A stretch of DNA of 64,000 nucleotides, taken from the NCBI GenBank assembly GCA_029204225.1, contig CM055094.1:26612541-26676540 (forward strand). Reading direction: 5' to 3'. This DNA is from Diphasiastrum complanatum. Its lineage: Eukaryota; Streptophyta; Lycopodiopsida; Lycopodiales; Lycopodiaceae. Both the position numbers and the translations under genes were made by a program. Below, piece after piece: positions 15,360 through 29,000 of this stretch (position 1 is its first letter; every line of letters starts with the position of its first letter). The notes under the pieces were generated by a model. The model saw only the letters and a program-made list of their open reading frames with translations. It was not told the origin of the DNA and searched no databases.

Positions 15360-16220
15360 TGTGCTTTAGCAATGACCGGCATGACAATGGGGATTCTAAC
15401 ATCGTCAAAGGATGCAACATTATGGACTCCATTCTTAACGTGGCCGACTATCTTTCTGCTTCCTCCACTCTCGCCTTGATACTTCGCATGATCTCGATAA
15501 AGCCTTTAATCACATTGGCTGGGATTACATCCTCCACAACTATTCGATATTGGGCATTCCTTAGTCCTTTTGTACCTTAGTTCATGCCCTCTTGTACCTT
15601 AGTTCATGCCCTCTACTCTTCTTCTTCCTCATTGCTCCTCTTTAATGGGTGCTGCTCTGTCCCTTTCTTTTCAAAGTGCGATATTCATCAAGGTTGTCTA
15701 CTTTCTCGCTTGTGTTTTGCCATTGCCACTGAACCTCTTTTTCATGCTCTTCACCATGCGTTTTCCCTTTCTCTTGTCGCCCCTGTCCATTCCATGTTTG
15801 GCCAGCCCGCTCTCGCATCAGTTGTTTGCTGATGATGTCACTCTTTTTTCCCTCTTCTCTATACCACATGTGAGCCACCTCCTCAACATCTTTTCTGAGT
15901 TCCGTTATTGTTTCTCCTCTCGCTTGAATAAGGAGAAGTCTGAGCTTCACATCCTTGCTCCTCTTCCCCCTGCTTAGGCATTCGAGTCGTGCCTCATGGT
16001 ACTGTCACCCGCCTGCTTGGGTCCCGCTTTGGCCTTCACCTCTCTACTCCTCAATGTTCTGACTGGTTTCTCCAAAGCTTTATTCGCAAGTTGGCCCACT
16101 AGGATCCTCATTTAATGTCCTTTGCTTCTAGGGTCCTGGTCATTCATCACTCTAGATTAATGTGGCTAGGCCTTCGACCTATAAATGACCGAATCACTTA
16201 GTTGTAAAAGTTGAGCTAGC
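15360..16220 (+). pseudogene. LINE reverse-transcriptase relic
   Basis: Frames alternate, but the order of RT motifs is right: DLDKAFNHIGWDYIL (about 15490-15535), then HQGCLLSRLCFAIATEPLFHAL (15685-15750), FADDVTLF (15827-15850), SRLNKEKSELHI, and finally RFGLHLSTP...FASRVLVIHHSRL (about 16030-16160). These are the conserved blocks of L1-type plant RT with FADD as the active site. At least four frameshifts and stops are present. It lies just beyond the 3' end of VPS45. Confidence 0.8.
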
Positions 16221-16635
16221 TCTGGAGCTCAAGTTTAATCCATCATAGCTCCCAGAACTCATTACCTAGAAGTCATTGGTGGTGCTCCTTGGAAAAATGT
16301 GCACTACCAAAACTACATTGTATTCTGATTGTGATGAGAGGCATTGAATCATAGCAAAACTATTGAGGAAAAATGGGTGAAGCAAAACCTCTATGCAGAT
16401 TACAAGTATTAGGGCAGATGACATATCTGTGAACAATGTACCTTCTACAAAACAATGCTCAAAGTGCTGAAACATATACATTGTGCAGTAATCTAGACAG
16501 GAAATCCTTCTTCATCATTACACCTCTTTCTTGTACAGCAATCTCTAACTCATAGTTATATGAACCACCACTTGGGCTGCGTCTTTGAAAAGATCAATTC
16601 AAAGTTGGCCCCTTAAAAGTTGCAAAGACAAGGTA
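16200..16635 (-). other. VPS45 3' flank / probable 3' UTR
   Basis: Non-coding stretch between the VPS45 stop codon (16636-16638) and the LINE relic. No clear poly(A) signal stands out. Confidence 0.4.
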
Positions 16636-19600
16636 TCAATAAGTACTTGCACGTCCCGATCGGAGAACCTCTTCAAGATCCTTCACGAAGCTGAAAGTAT
16701 GGGCCTTTCATATTAGTACAGTAAAGATGAATGACATGAACAACACCCTAGAAATAGCCATATATTCAGATCAATAGACCATGAACTTCATACCTTGATG
16801 AGTTCAACACTACAGAGCCTCCAAGGTATATACGAATCCCAGGATTAGCAACGTTCTGAAGGTGCACAGTCCGTGCTTCCTCATATGTTGAGCCTCCAAC
16901 AATAAATATAACCAGATCTTGAGGCCTGTTCATGGTTGAGCCGATGTAAAATGATAACACTTGATCTAATCATAGAAAGCCCTTACATAATGTACTGATC
17001 CTGGGACATTCAGGTTAAAGCTCTGCTTTGACCAATATGAGCTAAATCTGGCACTAAAATTTGCTGGAAAACAATAAAAAACCTATGGCACAAACCTGCC
17101 CTGCTGTAGCTGATTGCCAACAAATGGGTAGTCAACATCTCGTAAACGACCCCTAAGAATGCTCTCAATTGTGTTTGACAGCAAAGGCTGATGCTGAGTG
17201 TAAACATTTTCCACGCCCTGCAGAAACCAACGGAATGGTTGTTTCATTACAATCGATCCTTACAAAGAGAAAAAACAAAACATGGGTTTCTTAACAAACA
17301 GGAGTTTGATTGATGCAAATACGATAAATGATAGCCTAGATCAGTACACAGAAAAGTAAAGCTAACTTAAAGATTTCGAATTCATATACTCGGAGTACAA
17401 TGAATAAAAATTTCAAACTTATGCCTCAATATAACTGACCTTCAACCCACGTGCCATGTTGCGTGCCCGGTTAAGTATATCACGATTTCCATAAAGGTCA
17501 CCAGTTCGTTTATCTGCACCAGCTTGCCTCAGCAAGGTGAATAAAAGCTGCAAAGCAAAAATCCCATTAGAGCACGTTTGGAAGGGAATTCACTAGCTGA
17601 TGATAGACAGAGCAACTTAGCTGAGAGCTTAAATGTAAAGAACTGACTTCACTAGAAACAGGAGATAAAGAAAGTAACGCATGATTACTCCGGGCTTGTA
17701 CTTGCTTGGGCGTGATGTTAGCTTGCTAATGAGCTGCTGCAATTGATGAGGATTCTCTTTCTCATAACGCAATGCATACAACATCACTATTCGTAAACAG
17801 TTGAAATCTGCAATGCTTTCATTGTTCAGCTGGGTCATTACAGCCTGGAAACATTACACACAATATCAAATGCAGCAAATCAACTTAATGACGGCCACAA
17901 TCAATCAGATTTCTTACCAATTGACAGGCTCTAATGTAAAGCACGTATGTACCATGTTTAGAAAATCACATAACACTGAGAAATCTCAAAAATTCTAAAC
18001 CTGCAAAAATCTTACAGCTGGTAAAGACAAAATTAGCTCAGCTATATTGAATATAAACTCATTAAGAAGTATCATATGACACGAAAACACCAAGTCGAGC
18101 TTCTAGAAGGATCTAAAAATAATAAAATGTGATGGCACTTACAATGATAGTCGATCAAATCAAGTGAAATTATTGATCTGATATCTGCTTTAGAGAAATA
18201 CCTTGCCTTTTCAACACTTTTTTCAAAATAAAACAAAAAAGCACAGACTGCTGAAGAAAATAATCCAGGAAACAGTATTTACCTCAAAGGCCGCAGCTTG
18301 GCCTGCATTACAAGCTAATTCCTGCTCTACTTGAGACACCAGCATTAACTTCCTTTCGTCAACAATTCGGCTCATCTCGGTAACCATAGTTACATGCTTT
18401 GAAACATTTCCGTGCATCTTCCGATACTCGGGATAGTTTTCAACAAACTTTGCCATGTCCTCTGTTCAGAATTCAGGAGCATTTTCAACTAAGCTGAAAT
18501 CCAGGAAGCAAAGGGCTCTGACATCGAAAAATAAAGCATGATGACAACATCTTATACATGCAAAAGTTTCACACCATTAAACAAAGCATACCCCAATACG
18601 AAGTCTAAGATAGCACTCAGAATTAACGTGAGCAGCATGAACAGCTTATCAGTCTATGGAGTTGGCCACTAGTCTTGGATCACTAACAGTACAGCATGTG
18701 GACTTGTATAAAGGTGTAAACCATGTGTATAAAACTATATCATTTACTGACTCAAACATACCAAGCGTTTGAATATTTTGATTGCTAATTGCTTTTTGCT
18801 GGAAATCATCCACCATTTTCTTAAACCATGTGTATAAAACTATATGATTTACTGACTCAAACATACCAAGCGTTTGAATATTTTGATTGCTACTTGCTTT
18901 TTGCTGGAAATCATCCACCATTTTCTTAATATTCATGCCCAGATCACCAAAATTCTCATACATATTGCTCTTGAAAAATGCATCCTGCTCTGACGATAAC
19001 ACTACTTCCTGTCAACAGCAACAACCCAAGTTACACAAGTTTCAGTTCAGCCTAATCAATGATCATTAAGAACTTACAGCCAAACTGCAAGGTCTAATCT
19101 TATGAACGTACTGAGTAGGAAAATAATAAACAACCTGCTGCTCTTTTGGCACTTTGGGAAATGATTTTAAATCCACTTTATTGTCTTCAAGGCCAAGTAA
19201 CTCGTGAACCATTGCCTGCAAAAAGCCATGTTATACAGCACATGAGAGATGTCACGTGAAGCATAAACTCCAATGTTCAAACTTTTGGACATAATAGCCA
19301 CAATTATCATGCAAATCAAAACAACATATAATATGCATTGAGAACTCTATAGGCTACATCGCAACCCAATATCCAATACCTGATACGTCCACTGGTTGAG
19401 TAATGGCGTGACAGGGTCGTCCCTTCTGTCCAGCACCAGAAGTAAAGGAGCAGTTTCAGAGCGCCTGAAATCAAACAAAGCACTTTCCTGTTCATACATG
19501 AACCTCTGCAGCACGAGAATACCAGTTGTCAGTTTGAAAACCAGTCTAGTTCAGGCCAATTTGCTGGTATTACAGAATCATGTTCTTGCTATTTCCCCTA

Positions 19601-22541
19601 AAGCATCTAGTTGAGAAAGAGATTCCTACGGGCATCGCTTGGAACAGTAAAAGAGATTCACCATAGCATCTTGAGCAACTCGTCGTGCTATTTCTGAACT
19701 ACGAGAATAACGGATAATGGGCCGTTTTCTGAGTGCCAGAAACACAGAGGAGATTCCTTCAACCATTCGATCAGAAACAAGCTGAATTTTTTGACGATCC
19801 ACTTTTGCTGGAATCATATAGAGGTGGTTAAGAGGAAGGTTGAGCGTGAAATGAAAAGGGTCTATTGCAACAAAGTCTGCAAAAAACTCCTGCAAACAAT
19901 CTTTCACAATCAACAGGTGCAGTGCAAAAACACTGACAAAAGAAAAATCTCATTGATTATTGAAAAAAAAATGCTCATAAGCCCATTATCTCCTGACCAA
20001 TGAGAATGCGAAGAAAACTCATTCTATTCTCTGTCAAAGAGACTGTGTTATGGATAGAAAACATACTCTGATAAGTGAATGCTATGAAGATAGTGCTAAT
20101 ATGCTTAGATCCATGCTTGAAAATATTTACCCAAATTGCAATATACTGGTAGACTTTTGATAACATCAAAAAATGTGATTGGTCATCTCCCCCTGGCAAT
20201 ACATCCGAACTCTTCCCCTAAGATGTTGAAAACTATAGACTGACAGTGACAATATGGACCCACAGTTATACCTGGACTTGTTGAACCACTTCATGCTCAT
20301 CAGCATCGGCAAGAATTTGAATAGCTGTGTTCTTCAGGACATTTGAGAAGTCTGGATTTGTACAAGGCAAAGCTTGAGGAGCTAGATCATATATACCATA
20401 TGGGCACTAGATAGCCCCTTGATCTTCTTGAAATAAGAGTTTCGAGACCAAAATCATATGCATAAATCACATAAACTGGAAAAAGCTTGGCTGAAGTAAG
20501 TAGCTCACAGAGATGATACTCTCCAAATCTTGGGCTGCTCAAATGTGACTTCACGTATTGAATGTTCTCCAATGTGGGACGTAAGAAGCATACTGCCTTC
20601 AAGTGAGTCATTAACTCCTTAGCTCCACTGTCCACCTTCTCTACAAGGAACACTTCTTTCTGTAATAACTCTGACTGACTCATTGCAACACTGACAAAAG
20701 CCACCTGAATTGCAACAAACAGCTAGTTATTGAGAGTAGCCAGAGAAGTACCATCACTCTAGCAAAGAACCACTAAATCCTAGTAAACTAACAACCAGAA
20801 AACATATTTTTGCTTCGATTCAAAATTTCTAAAGGCGGATAGCGTAGCAATTCAAAATGAATCCCGCAACTGATCATACAGACAACCACACACCATGAGG
20901 GACCAAAAATCTTCTTCAAGTGGCCCGTGTTGGGAGAGGATTAGCAAAATAAATTTCAGTGGTATAGCAACTTTCAAGAGAGCTTCATCTCTTAGTTCAG
21001 AGTCCTAGCTAGATAACTTCAGCTGAATAGAAAAAAAAATCTACGGTGAGAAAATTACAAAAATAACTTGAGGTTTCTTCTCCCTGAATACAACTTCTCC
21101 CTCTATACAAATAATTCTCCATCACAGGCCATGACCAACTTTGGGCAGAGAGCATTCAAAACTTCCTACTTGCACCCCTTCAGGTTTCACCCTCTCTTAA
21201 TGGTAAGATATTGCCGTCTTCCTGTTGCTCTGGGCTTCAGGGATACAGCTACTTACTTTCTATGGTACATTCAGCGAATTCTCAGACAAGTCAATCTGAT
21301 TGGATGGTTTATCCATGGTAGCATTCAGTGCAAATAACTTCCCATGCAATCTAATTGGACGTCATTTTGATTCAAAATCCCAAGCCCTCAAGGGGGAAAC
21401 CTGAAAATGCTGAGCCATCTTGGATGGAATCTGACCTAAGCCCTCTTGGTGAAAGGAAAGAGCGGACTGAAAACTTCCAGGGTTTCTTGCTGAGGCATAT
21501 TGAGCTTTGATAAGTTTCACAAGTCGACATGATATGAATATTACCAGCACATCCTCTCCTCTCACCACTTTCATGGATCGATGAGAGGACTCACTAGTAA
21601 GTTTCATAGCATGCCTCTACGTGAACATTATCTAGTCCTTGATGCTTGTAAAGTAATAACACTTGAAAAGGAAATTTGATGAATTTTATCATCCCTTAGA
21701 AACCGGAATCTAATTGCTTGCATACACTCCGGTTCAGGAAAACTCATTAATGATTAAAGTTCTCATGCGATGGAGTTAGGATAAAATCTCGCAGGATACA
21801 AGTTTCAGGGTTCAGCTGCTAGTTTACTCCTGTGACGATAGTCCACGTGTGTCCTCAGATAATTGGTGAGACGCGCAGCAAAAACCTAAACATGATCCAA
21901 TAAGATTATGAATTGGTACACATTTTAAGTCTCCGAATTGGCTAGAAAACAGAGACTGTACCAACATCTACCAAGTTCGCCTCTTGGAAAAGGTTTTGAT
22001 TTGCAGATTACCGGAGAAATATTTCAGGCAACAAGTGGAACTCTTAATGCGGTGCACAACAATCAGAAGAAGATCAGAAACTTTAAGTATTAACTCAAAA
22101 ACCTGCGCTTTCCAGTTCACTTTAGCGACTAGTTTCTTTCTAGTGTCCCTCATCCAAGTATACGTTTGCATCTTTTAAATAAGATCTCAATGCTAGTCAA
22201 TTTGGGGAGGGTATTACTTCCACTCCTGAACATTAGAAAATGTGCAATATATCGGGCAGATTTAAACAATTGAAACAGAATGACATGCTATATAATATGA
22301 ATTTGTGAATGGAAATGAAAATGGATGCATAAACTTACCTGCGGAATCTCTTAGGGCAAAAAAATGGCCAAAGACATCAACTGCACCGAACTCAAAAACA
22401 AATTTCAACAACAGGGGTTCAGAAACATAGAAAAGAAGCAGCAGATCCAACCGTTTGCGAGTCCAGAATGAGAACTTTCATGCCAGTAATGTCATGAAGC
22501 ATGCGATTCAAGTAATCCCGCACTGCAGACACCAGCACCAT
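16636..22541 (-). CDS. VPS45: VPS45, Sec1/Munc18-family vacuolar sorting protein, 13 exons
   Basis: Binds TGN/endosomal syntaxins and promotes SNARE assembly at the cytosolic face of TGN and endosomes. Exons: 22452-22541, 20509-20704, 20272-20351, 19662-19889, 19380-19505, 19135-19215, 18867-19008, 18283-18461, 17689-17844, 17440-17547, 17096-17217, 16794-16925, 16636-16690. Every intron is GT-AG, the phases agree, and the total is 1695 nt (564 aa), close to the usual 569 of Arabidopsis. Family landmarks in order: [128 protein letters not shown] and VLNS near the C-terminus. The start codon fits the conserved MVLV opening. The gene looks intact. Exon 7 and its donor are duplicated (see 18718-18927), so a 599-aa isoform is possible. 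Confidence 0.95.
18718..18927 (-). repeat. 105-bp tandem duplication of VPS45 exon-7 end plus splice donor
   Basis: Copies 18718-18822 and 18823-18927 differ at about two positions. Each holds the last codons of exon 7 ([19 protein letters not shown]), an identical donor (CTTG|GTATGTTTG) and the start of the intron. The unit is 35 codons with no stop, so using the downstream donor at 18762 extends exon 7 in frame to 18762-19008. Confidence 0.95.
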
Positions 22542-22587
22542 GTTTGCAGAATCGCTCCTTCACCCCGAAAACCAGTACCGTTTCTAA

Positions 22588-22653
22588 CTACGATCGGATC
22601 AATGCAATGGCCTCTCCTCTCCTCTTGTCGTTCAATTTTCCTGCTCTCGCCAT
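22588..22653 (-). CDS. Upstream ORF in VPS45 leader (21 codons)
   Basis: ATG at 22651-22653 opens a 21-codon frame ending at TAG 22588, 46 nt before the VPS45 ATG. A second, 12-codon upstream ATG lies across the telomere-like repeat at about 22668-22706. Whether they are translated depends on the transcription start, which cannot be seen. Confidence 0.4.
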   Translation of the reverse strand: MARAGKLNDKRRGEAIALIRS

Positions 22654-22680
22654 AGATTCTCCTCTCCTACACTTTTCTTA

Positions 22681-22703
22681 CCCTAGCCCTAGCCCTAACC
22701 CTC
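22681..22703. promoter_or_regulatory. Telo-box-like CCCTAGCCCTAGCCCTAACCCT
   Basis: Three to four tandem (C)CCTARC units sit in the VPS45 leader/promoter. Plant telo-boxes (AAACCCTAA) are known promoter elements of growth-related genes; here the orientation reads AGGGTTAGGGCTAGGG toward VPS45. Confidence 0.55.
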
Positions 22704-22754
22704 ATGTTAATTAGGTTTCTGATCTTGAGCATTGTAGCACACCAACCTAGAGAC

Positions 22755-22804
22755 TAGAGACATGGGGCAATGCTTTCCTAGAGACATGGGACAATGCTTT
22801 CCTT
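22755..22804. repeat. Two tandem copies of AGAGACATGGGRCAATGCTTTCCT
   Basis: A 24-25-bp unit repeated directly with one mismatch, just upstream of the VPS45 leader. Function unknown. Confidence 0.8.
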
Positions 22805-23400
22805 GTCCTAACCTCAGCCCCTCCCAGCTGAGGTTTTCTAGCCTTTCTTTGTTATACACCACCTCAAAACACTTCGGAGTCACGAGTTTCACTTCATTTT
22901 CCCTCATCTTATTAGTGTCATGTGCGAACAACATGAGTCCAGGCGGTAATCAATCTAGGTATCAATACCCACACCCAGCAAGTATAGTATTTTTAGAAAT
23001 CTAATCTATGATGATTAAAATAATACTTTTTTAAAAAAAAAAAATTCCTTCATGTTTGTTTTTCGGGTAGCGGTCGTGCTGCCCCACGGGCACCCTTACC
23101 CTGCCCAGAAAAAAAACCTCCCCATTTTTCAAATTTTTAACCCTCCCCTTTGCCCAACCGCCCAAAACCCCTGCCCGCCCAAAATGCCTGCCCACCCGCA
23201 CACTTGCGGGCTCACATCACTAGTCTTTATTGAAAATCACATATATTGGGCTAGGTAATACAAACATATTATGTGATCCTTACATGCCCCTAGTGGCATT
23301 ATAATAACTTCTTGTAGTAGCTCACAAATTAAACATTGCTTATTGCATTGTGACATTAACTTGAATGCATGAATTCATGAAGGAAAAGGTCAACATGTAG

Positions 23401-23404
<4 letters not shown>

Positions 23405-23484
<80 letters not shown>
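23405..23484. repeat. (GA)40 microsatellite
   Basis: Uninterrupted GA tract of about 80 bp. Confidence 0.95.
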
Positions 23485-23488
<4 letters not shown>

Positions 23489-23815
23489 AATTTGTGTTTT
23501 TGTTTTCAGTGATTAACTCACAACAATGACAACAACGAGCAGATATGAGCCTACATATATAACAAATGGTTTCTACTTGAGATATTACATGGGATGCAAC
23601 CGTTGGTTGTATTGTGTAAATTATATATGACTTTTTTCGAATTGTCCCATAGGTCTATTACTTACAAATCTTTTTAAAAAAAATTAAATTGTTGTCAATC
23701 ACCTTGTGCTATCTTTGAGCTATCCTTAGACTCTTACTTCAAAACAAAATGTGTGTTATTGCTTTCAAACAAGCTATCTCATGAATATTGTAGTCACCTA
23801 CAAGACAAAGCAACA

Positions 23816-23816
23816 T

Positions 23817-23873
<57 letters not shown>
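23816..23873. repeat. (CT)n microsatellite
   Basis: CT tract with one TTTC interruption, followed at once by GATAGATAGAGAGAGAGG, so the two strands can pair as an imperfect hairpin. Confidence 0.9.
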
Positions 23874-23874
<1 letters not shown>

Positions 23875-25599
23875 AGATAGATAGAGAGAGAGGAATAATG
23901 TTGTATCAACATGTTTAAAAGTGAAAAGAGAAAAGCTACTCAAAAGGGGGAGGTTTGCTGGTTTGGCAGTAGATCTAGCATGTTGAGAGGCATAAAATAT
24001 CAAAGGGGCAAACCTAGATGTCAATTTCACACGTGTGGGGAGCTTGTTTAGTGATTTTTTGAAAATAGATTCGCCACAAAAATTGGCTAGGAGTCTGGGT
24101 GGGCCTACTTCACTATCGAAATAGCATGTTATGAGGAGTCTAACTTGAAGAGGGCAAATCTAAATGTCAAATCTACAGGCCTGTAGGGTGGTATAAGTGA
24201 TTTTTTCTATTTGGGCCTACAGGGCTATAAGTTAGGGTTCAAGGTTCTCTTGACTCAATTTAGACTCATCATGATGTCTACCATGGTCAAACAAGTGAAC
24301 CTAGACAACAAGAATTGAGAGAGATATTGAAGTTTTGCTCTCCTATGAGATCTTTTACTATTGCACTTGGCTGAATAGTGAGGGATATTGAAAATGTTTA
24401 GATCATTGGCACATGGAATTTTGTTCACTGGCACTATTTTCAGGGATCTTTGATGAATATTTCATTGTCTCTGTCCAAATTGATTGATTCACCTTGTTGC
24501 ACAGTATTGTGTTTGGTGGTCTTCAACTTCTTTACATGTAACATATACTGACTCCATTAATCACTTGGACTACTTTTCTGTCCCTGGAAGAACCATATTC
24601 TCAGCACATATATTCATTCATTGTACATTGTATCATGAAAAACTAATGGATAAAAGAACTGTTCATACAAAGATAGAGATGGTTTATACAGTAGGGGGTA
24701 AATGGTAATAGCATCTTAGTCGACTACCATATACTAAGGTTTGTAAGGGATCCCCTTCCAAGGTGGCTATTTGAACTGCGCCATTTTCATATATCTTTGT
24801 TACTGTACATACACCAACAATTATGTAGATAATGATTACAAGATAGTTAATTGCTAATTAACTAGTTACAAGAAAAAATATTTACACATTGTATAGATTA
24901 TGAAGAAGTCTAGAACGTCGTTGGTAGATAGAGAGTTGTAAAAAGCACTTTTGTGTTGTTTTCCGCTAAAGTGTTTAGAATTAGAGATAACAAGAAGACA
25001 TAATAGGATAAATAGCTTTTCATTTTTTGTATTAGATAGTGCAGGACAGACAATTGTACTTTGCTATTTTTTTCCTATATGTTGTACAATTGCTTATGTC
25101 AATGAGTTGATGATTTTACGTTGATTGATTGTTTTCTTGCTAGATTTTTTATGTTGAATACTTTTTGAGATCAACTTGTTGTTGTAGGATCTTCGGTTAC
25201 TGATAACAATATTATCATGACTCTCCTTCAAAGTCTTCATTCTTTTTATGACCATCTCATCATGTTGATCTCTATCCAATTAGCCATGAAAAAAATCACA
25301 TTAATTCATCTCCAAGAAGATCTCGAAGAATGTTCATTGATGCTTCTACATCAAATAGAATAGTTGCAATATATTCAAAGAAGAAGCAACATTCGAAATA
25401 TAAAAAAAACTGCTTCTCATACTTCTTCAAATCACGATACACAACATTCACTACAACAGCCCTTTGCTAATTCTTAAGTTTCCATCAGCTTATAGTTGTC
25501 AAATTCTGCTAGTCAATGGACTTGTGAGCAGTTTTGTCTAAGGAACCTCAGGCTCTGCCATTTGGAAAGGAATTGGTCTTAACATAGCTAGGTGAATAT

Positions 25600-26043
25600 A
25601 AGAAAAACTTTCCAATCAGATTTTCTAGTCGTCAGTTGAATGATGTGGAGGTAAACTACTCCACAATAGAGCGTGAAGCTTTATGTAAGGTGTCCACGTT
25701 TGGTGGACAACCCAATTGGTGGCACATTGTTTTTGAAAAGACTCCTGAGGCTATAAAGAATTATGTAGCAAGCCCTCGTCAACTAAGGGTGGGCCCATAT
25801 TACGTCTCAATGCCAAGAAGGAGCAAATTGGTAGAGTGTGGGATCCCCTTGGTGCAAATCATGATCCACACTCCGAATTGGCATATTATTCACCAAAATT
25901 TTAATTGGACAATTTTATTGGATTTTCATCGAGCTTTACACAGTTATGCCCAAGAGTACTTGACTTCTCCAGACCCGATGATGAGGCAATCAACTATGTT
26001 TGCACATGATTTGAGCTATTTGGTAGGAATAACAACCAAGTGA
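25600..26043 (+). pseudogene. Gypsy RNase H scrap in a 135-codon ORF
   Basis: The opening RQLNDVEVNYSTIEREAL is the conserved gypsy RNase H segment (ASRQL...E.NYSTTEREAL). The remaining roughly 115 residues of the open frame do not continue that domain and match nothing I recognise, so the frame is probably a chance fusion across a deletion junction. Confidence 0.5.
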
Positions 26044-29000
26044 GATGAATGTTTGCCAGCCTTGGCATTCGATCCAAATAAGCCAATAGTGTTTGAAGAA
26101 GTAAAAGATCAGCTACCATTAGCCAGCTTGTACTATCGTGTGACATTTCTAGGAGGTTCATGAAAAAGTAAATTTTTTATATGGACGACATCAAATTGGT
26201 TAGCAAGGGCGCACACAAGCTTTCTACTCATGTCTGGGATCCAATTTGACACGGTTGGAGTTTAGGAAAAAGGTGACTTATCACTTAATCAAAATCCATT
26301 GGGAAGACAAAGTCCAAAATAAAGTGACATGCAAGATGTCATGGGACTGCCCCTAGTTTTAATGGGAGATACTATTGGATGATTGTGGGACATTAGCCTA
26401 ATTCTTAGATCGTAGATCTACATTACTTGAATAAGTGTAAGGGAATTGGCACCCTATGTGTGTAAGTCCAACTCGATCTTCACGTGGTTATTTGATTTAT
26501 TAGTTGTTAATATAAGGACTTTAGGCCAATTGTGGAAATGAAATGTTGCAGGGCCTAACAGTCAAGTTAGTTAATAAAAGTGGGTTCCCACTCAAATTCA
26601 AATTCGAATAATAAGGGAGGTAGGAATTGGCCAATAGGCATTGAGGCCAAGTGCCCTAAAATCCAATATATATAATGATACTCTATAGTTCATTTTTCAT
26701 GTTCAATCAAGAAGTGGAACCTTTGCAATTGAATGTCCTTGTTCTTCTCCCTTGTTCCATCTCTCATGTTTTGTTGTTATCTTTTGGTTTATTGGATTTG
26801 TCTTCGTGACTACTCCTATGGCTACAAGGGTGGCTTCAGAAACATGCACCTCGTGTGAAATGGACTGGTACTAGATATAAATTTTGGCTTTGGCCTCGTT
26901 CCACATAAAAGCCATAACCATGAACTCCGTGTTTATTTTATTTGAGAAAAATATGGCATGAATGCCCATGGCCTTGAGAAATGGCTTGGCCAACTAGAGC
27001 CATTCACTTGTTCAATGCTAGCTAGAGCCAGGAGATTGTTTTCAGGAGGAATAGTCCTATGAATCATCGATCATGGTGAGATAGAAGTTTCAAAACCAGA
27101 TGATGATTGGGTGGTAACAGCGTGTTTAAACATGTTTGTAGGTAAGTATGGAGTACAAGAGTGTATTCAGAAAGCTGGTTAAAAGTTGTGAAAAAAACTT
27201 TTCGGAAATGTTTTTGCAAGAGCTCTGCTAGCATTGGTGTCAAATGAGTCGAATTTTCTTAAATTGAAACTTTTGGGTAGCCTATTAGACAAAGTGCTAT
27301 TTTGGCAAATCAATTCTGGAAAAACACTTGACAGGCCTCTTTAGTACTGTGAAACAAGTTACCATAAATTTAGACGAGGGTTCCTTACCAATCTGGAAGC
27401 TTGGTGAAGGTTCTCAAGGTATGGTGAGGGTTAGCCCACTCCGAACCTTTGCACATGTTTGCATTCAATGATTTTTCTTGGGGTTTCAGCCCTCACCTAA
27501 CCTAATTTTGATGCCTTGAATCCATCTATCAGGTCAATGAAGCTTCATAACAACTCCTTGATGCCCAGTGAAGGTTCCCAAAATGGCATAGTATTGAACT
27601 CTCACACAACAGATTTTTGAGTACTCCAAAAAAACAAAATATGAAATGTGCACAAATAAATACTTTGTGTGCTTCCTATTCACAAAACCAAATTACAAGT
27701 GGTTTTGAACATTCCTTAGACAAGGTTTGAACATCGGGTTCTCGAGAGCGATTGACATCAATGTAAAACATTGTAGGACTTCCAGGGAATGCATTGGAAC
27801 ATCATGTGTATATGATAATATTTGGTAGGAGCACCTCCTTGCCTTCGGAATGTATAAACCAATCAAATACCTCTTATAGGTTTGTGCACATGTAGATAAA
27901 AAGCTCACTTTTATTCAAGGAAAAAGGTTATTGCTCATGCTCCTTAAGAAAATGCGTTGAAACACATTGAAAAATTCATTTAACTATGGTCAAAACATCA
28001 CTTTTCTACTAAACGACTCTCTAATAGTGCGATATAAAACTGTTGAGAAGCGATATTTGCTGCTAGCAAGAGACTTCATAGATAATGATTAAACTCAAAC
28101 AAGTTGAGTCAAGCGACAAACGATAACTTCTATGCACATGCATGCACTAGTAGCTATAATTGTGACTTACATTTGTAGCTTGGAAGCATCATAAGAACGT
28201 CATCATGCACGATCAATATCAAAGCATATACAAGTATGCTTAGATCCGCCTTGAAGCAAAATATCTTCAATTTATGACAAGCAATCCATGAGAGTACAAT
28301 TATCCAAGCAACCTTGGCTGCGGCTATTAGTGCTTTGATACCATGAAGAAATTGAGGAATAAATATATTGTTATTGACAATCAAAGGACTTAAGAATCTA
28401 CCACTAATTTTTTGAGACAAATTACTCTCCAAATGAGTTGTGACAAGGGACAATGACATTATTATAATACTAGTATAGAATTCAGATTAACACATTATTA
28501 AAAATTCATTCAAGAACATAAATTGAAGTTTCAAAATTTAAACCAAATCTTCTATTTGATTTTCTCATCTTAATTCTATATGGCATGCTATCCTCTCATG
28601 CAAGACAGTGAGAAAATTTCTCAAATTTACATAACCAACTATCTAACTACTTTGCTACATGATTGCCACATGTGACTAAATGATTACTAGTGATAGGTAT
28701 CTCTCATGCACCCACACTTTACAATTATATGGTAGAAAAACATAGCTTTTATTATATCGTATACAATCCACAACTTGATCATCTAACATTGTCCTCTCCA
28801 TGTTGAACCATATACATGAGTTTGAATGATAAATGTAGTATAATTAGGTTTAGTGGTGCATGTTGTCTTTTATGCTATTGGTCCATGTTTGATGGGAAAC
28901 ATATTATTGTGACTTGCGCATAAAAAACATTATTGCATAAATGGAGAAGCTTGGTGTAAAATCGTGAAAAGAGACAAATATTGTCCAATTTTTTTATTCA

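Larger units (their letters stand above)
22805..25590. other. Intergenic DNA between VPS45 and VPS50
   Basis: No gene recognised. 23085-23215 is C-rich and purine-poor (GCCCGCCC-type words). Two opposite microsatellites follow at 23405-23484 (GA) and 23816-23873 (CT). Confidence 0.5.

Noticed and set aside
15642-15950. 102-codon minus-strand ORF
   Set aside because: Antisense shadow of the LINE RT (FADD region) on the plus strand.
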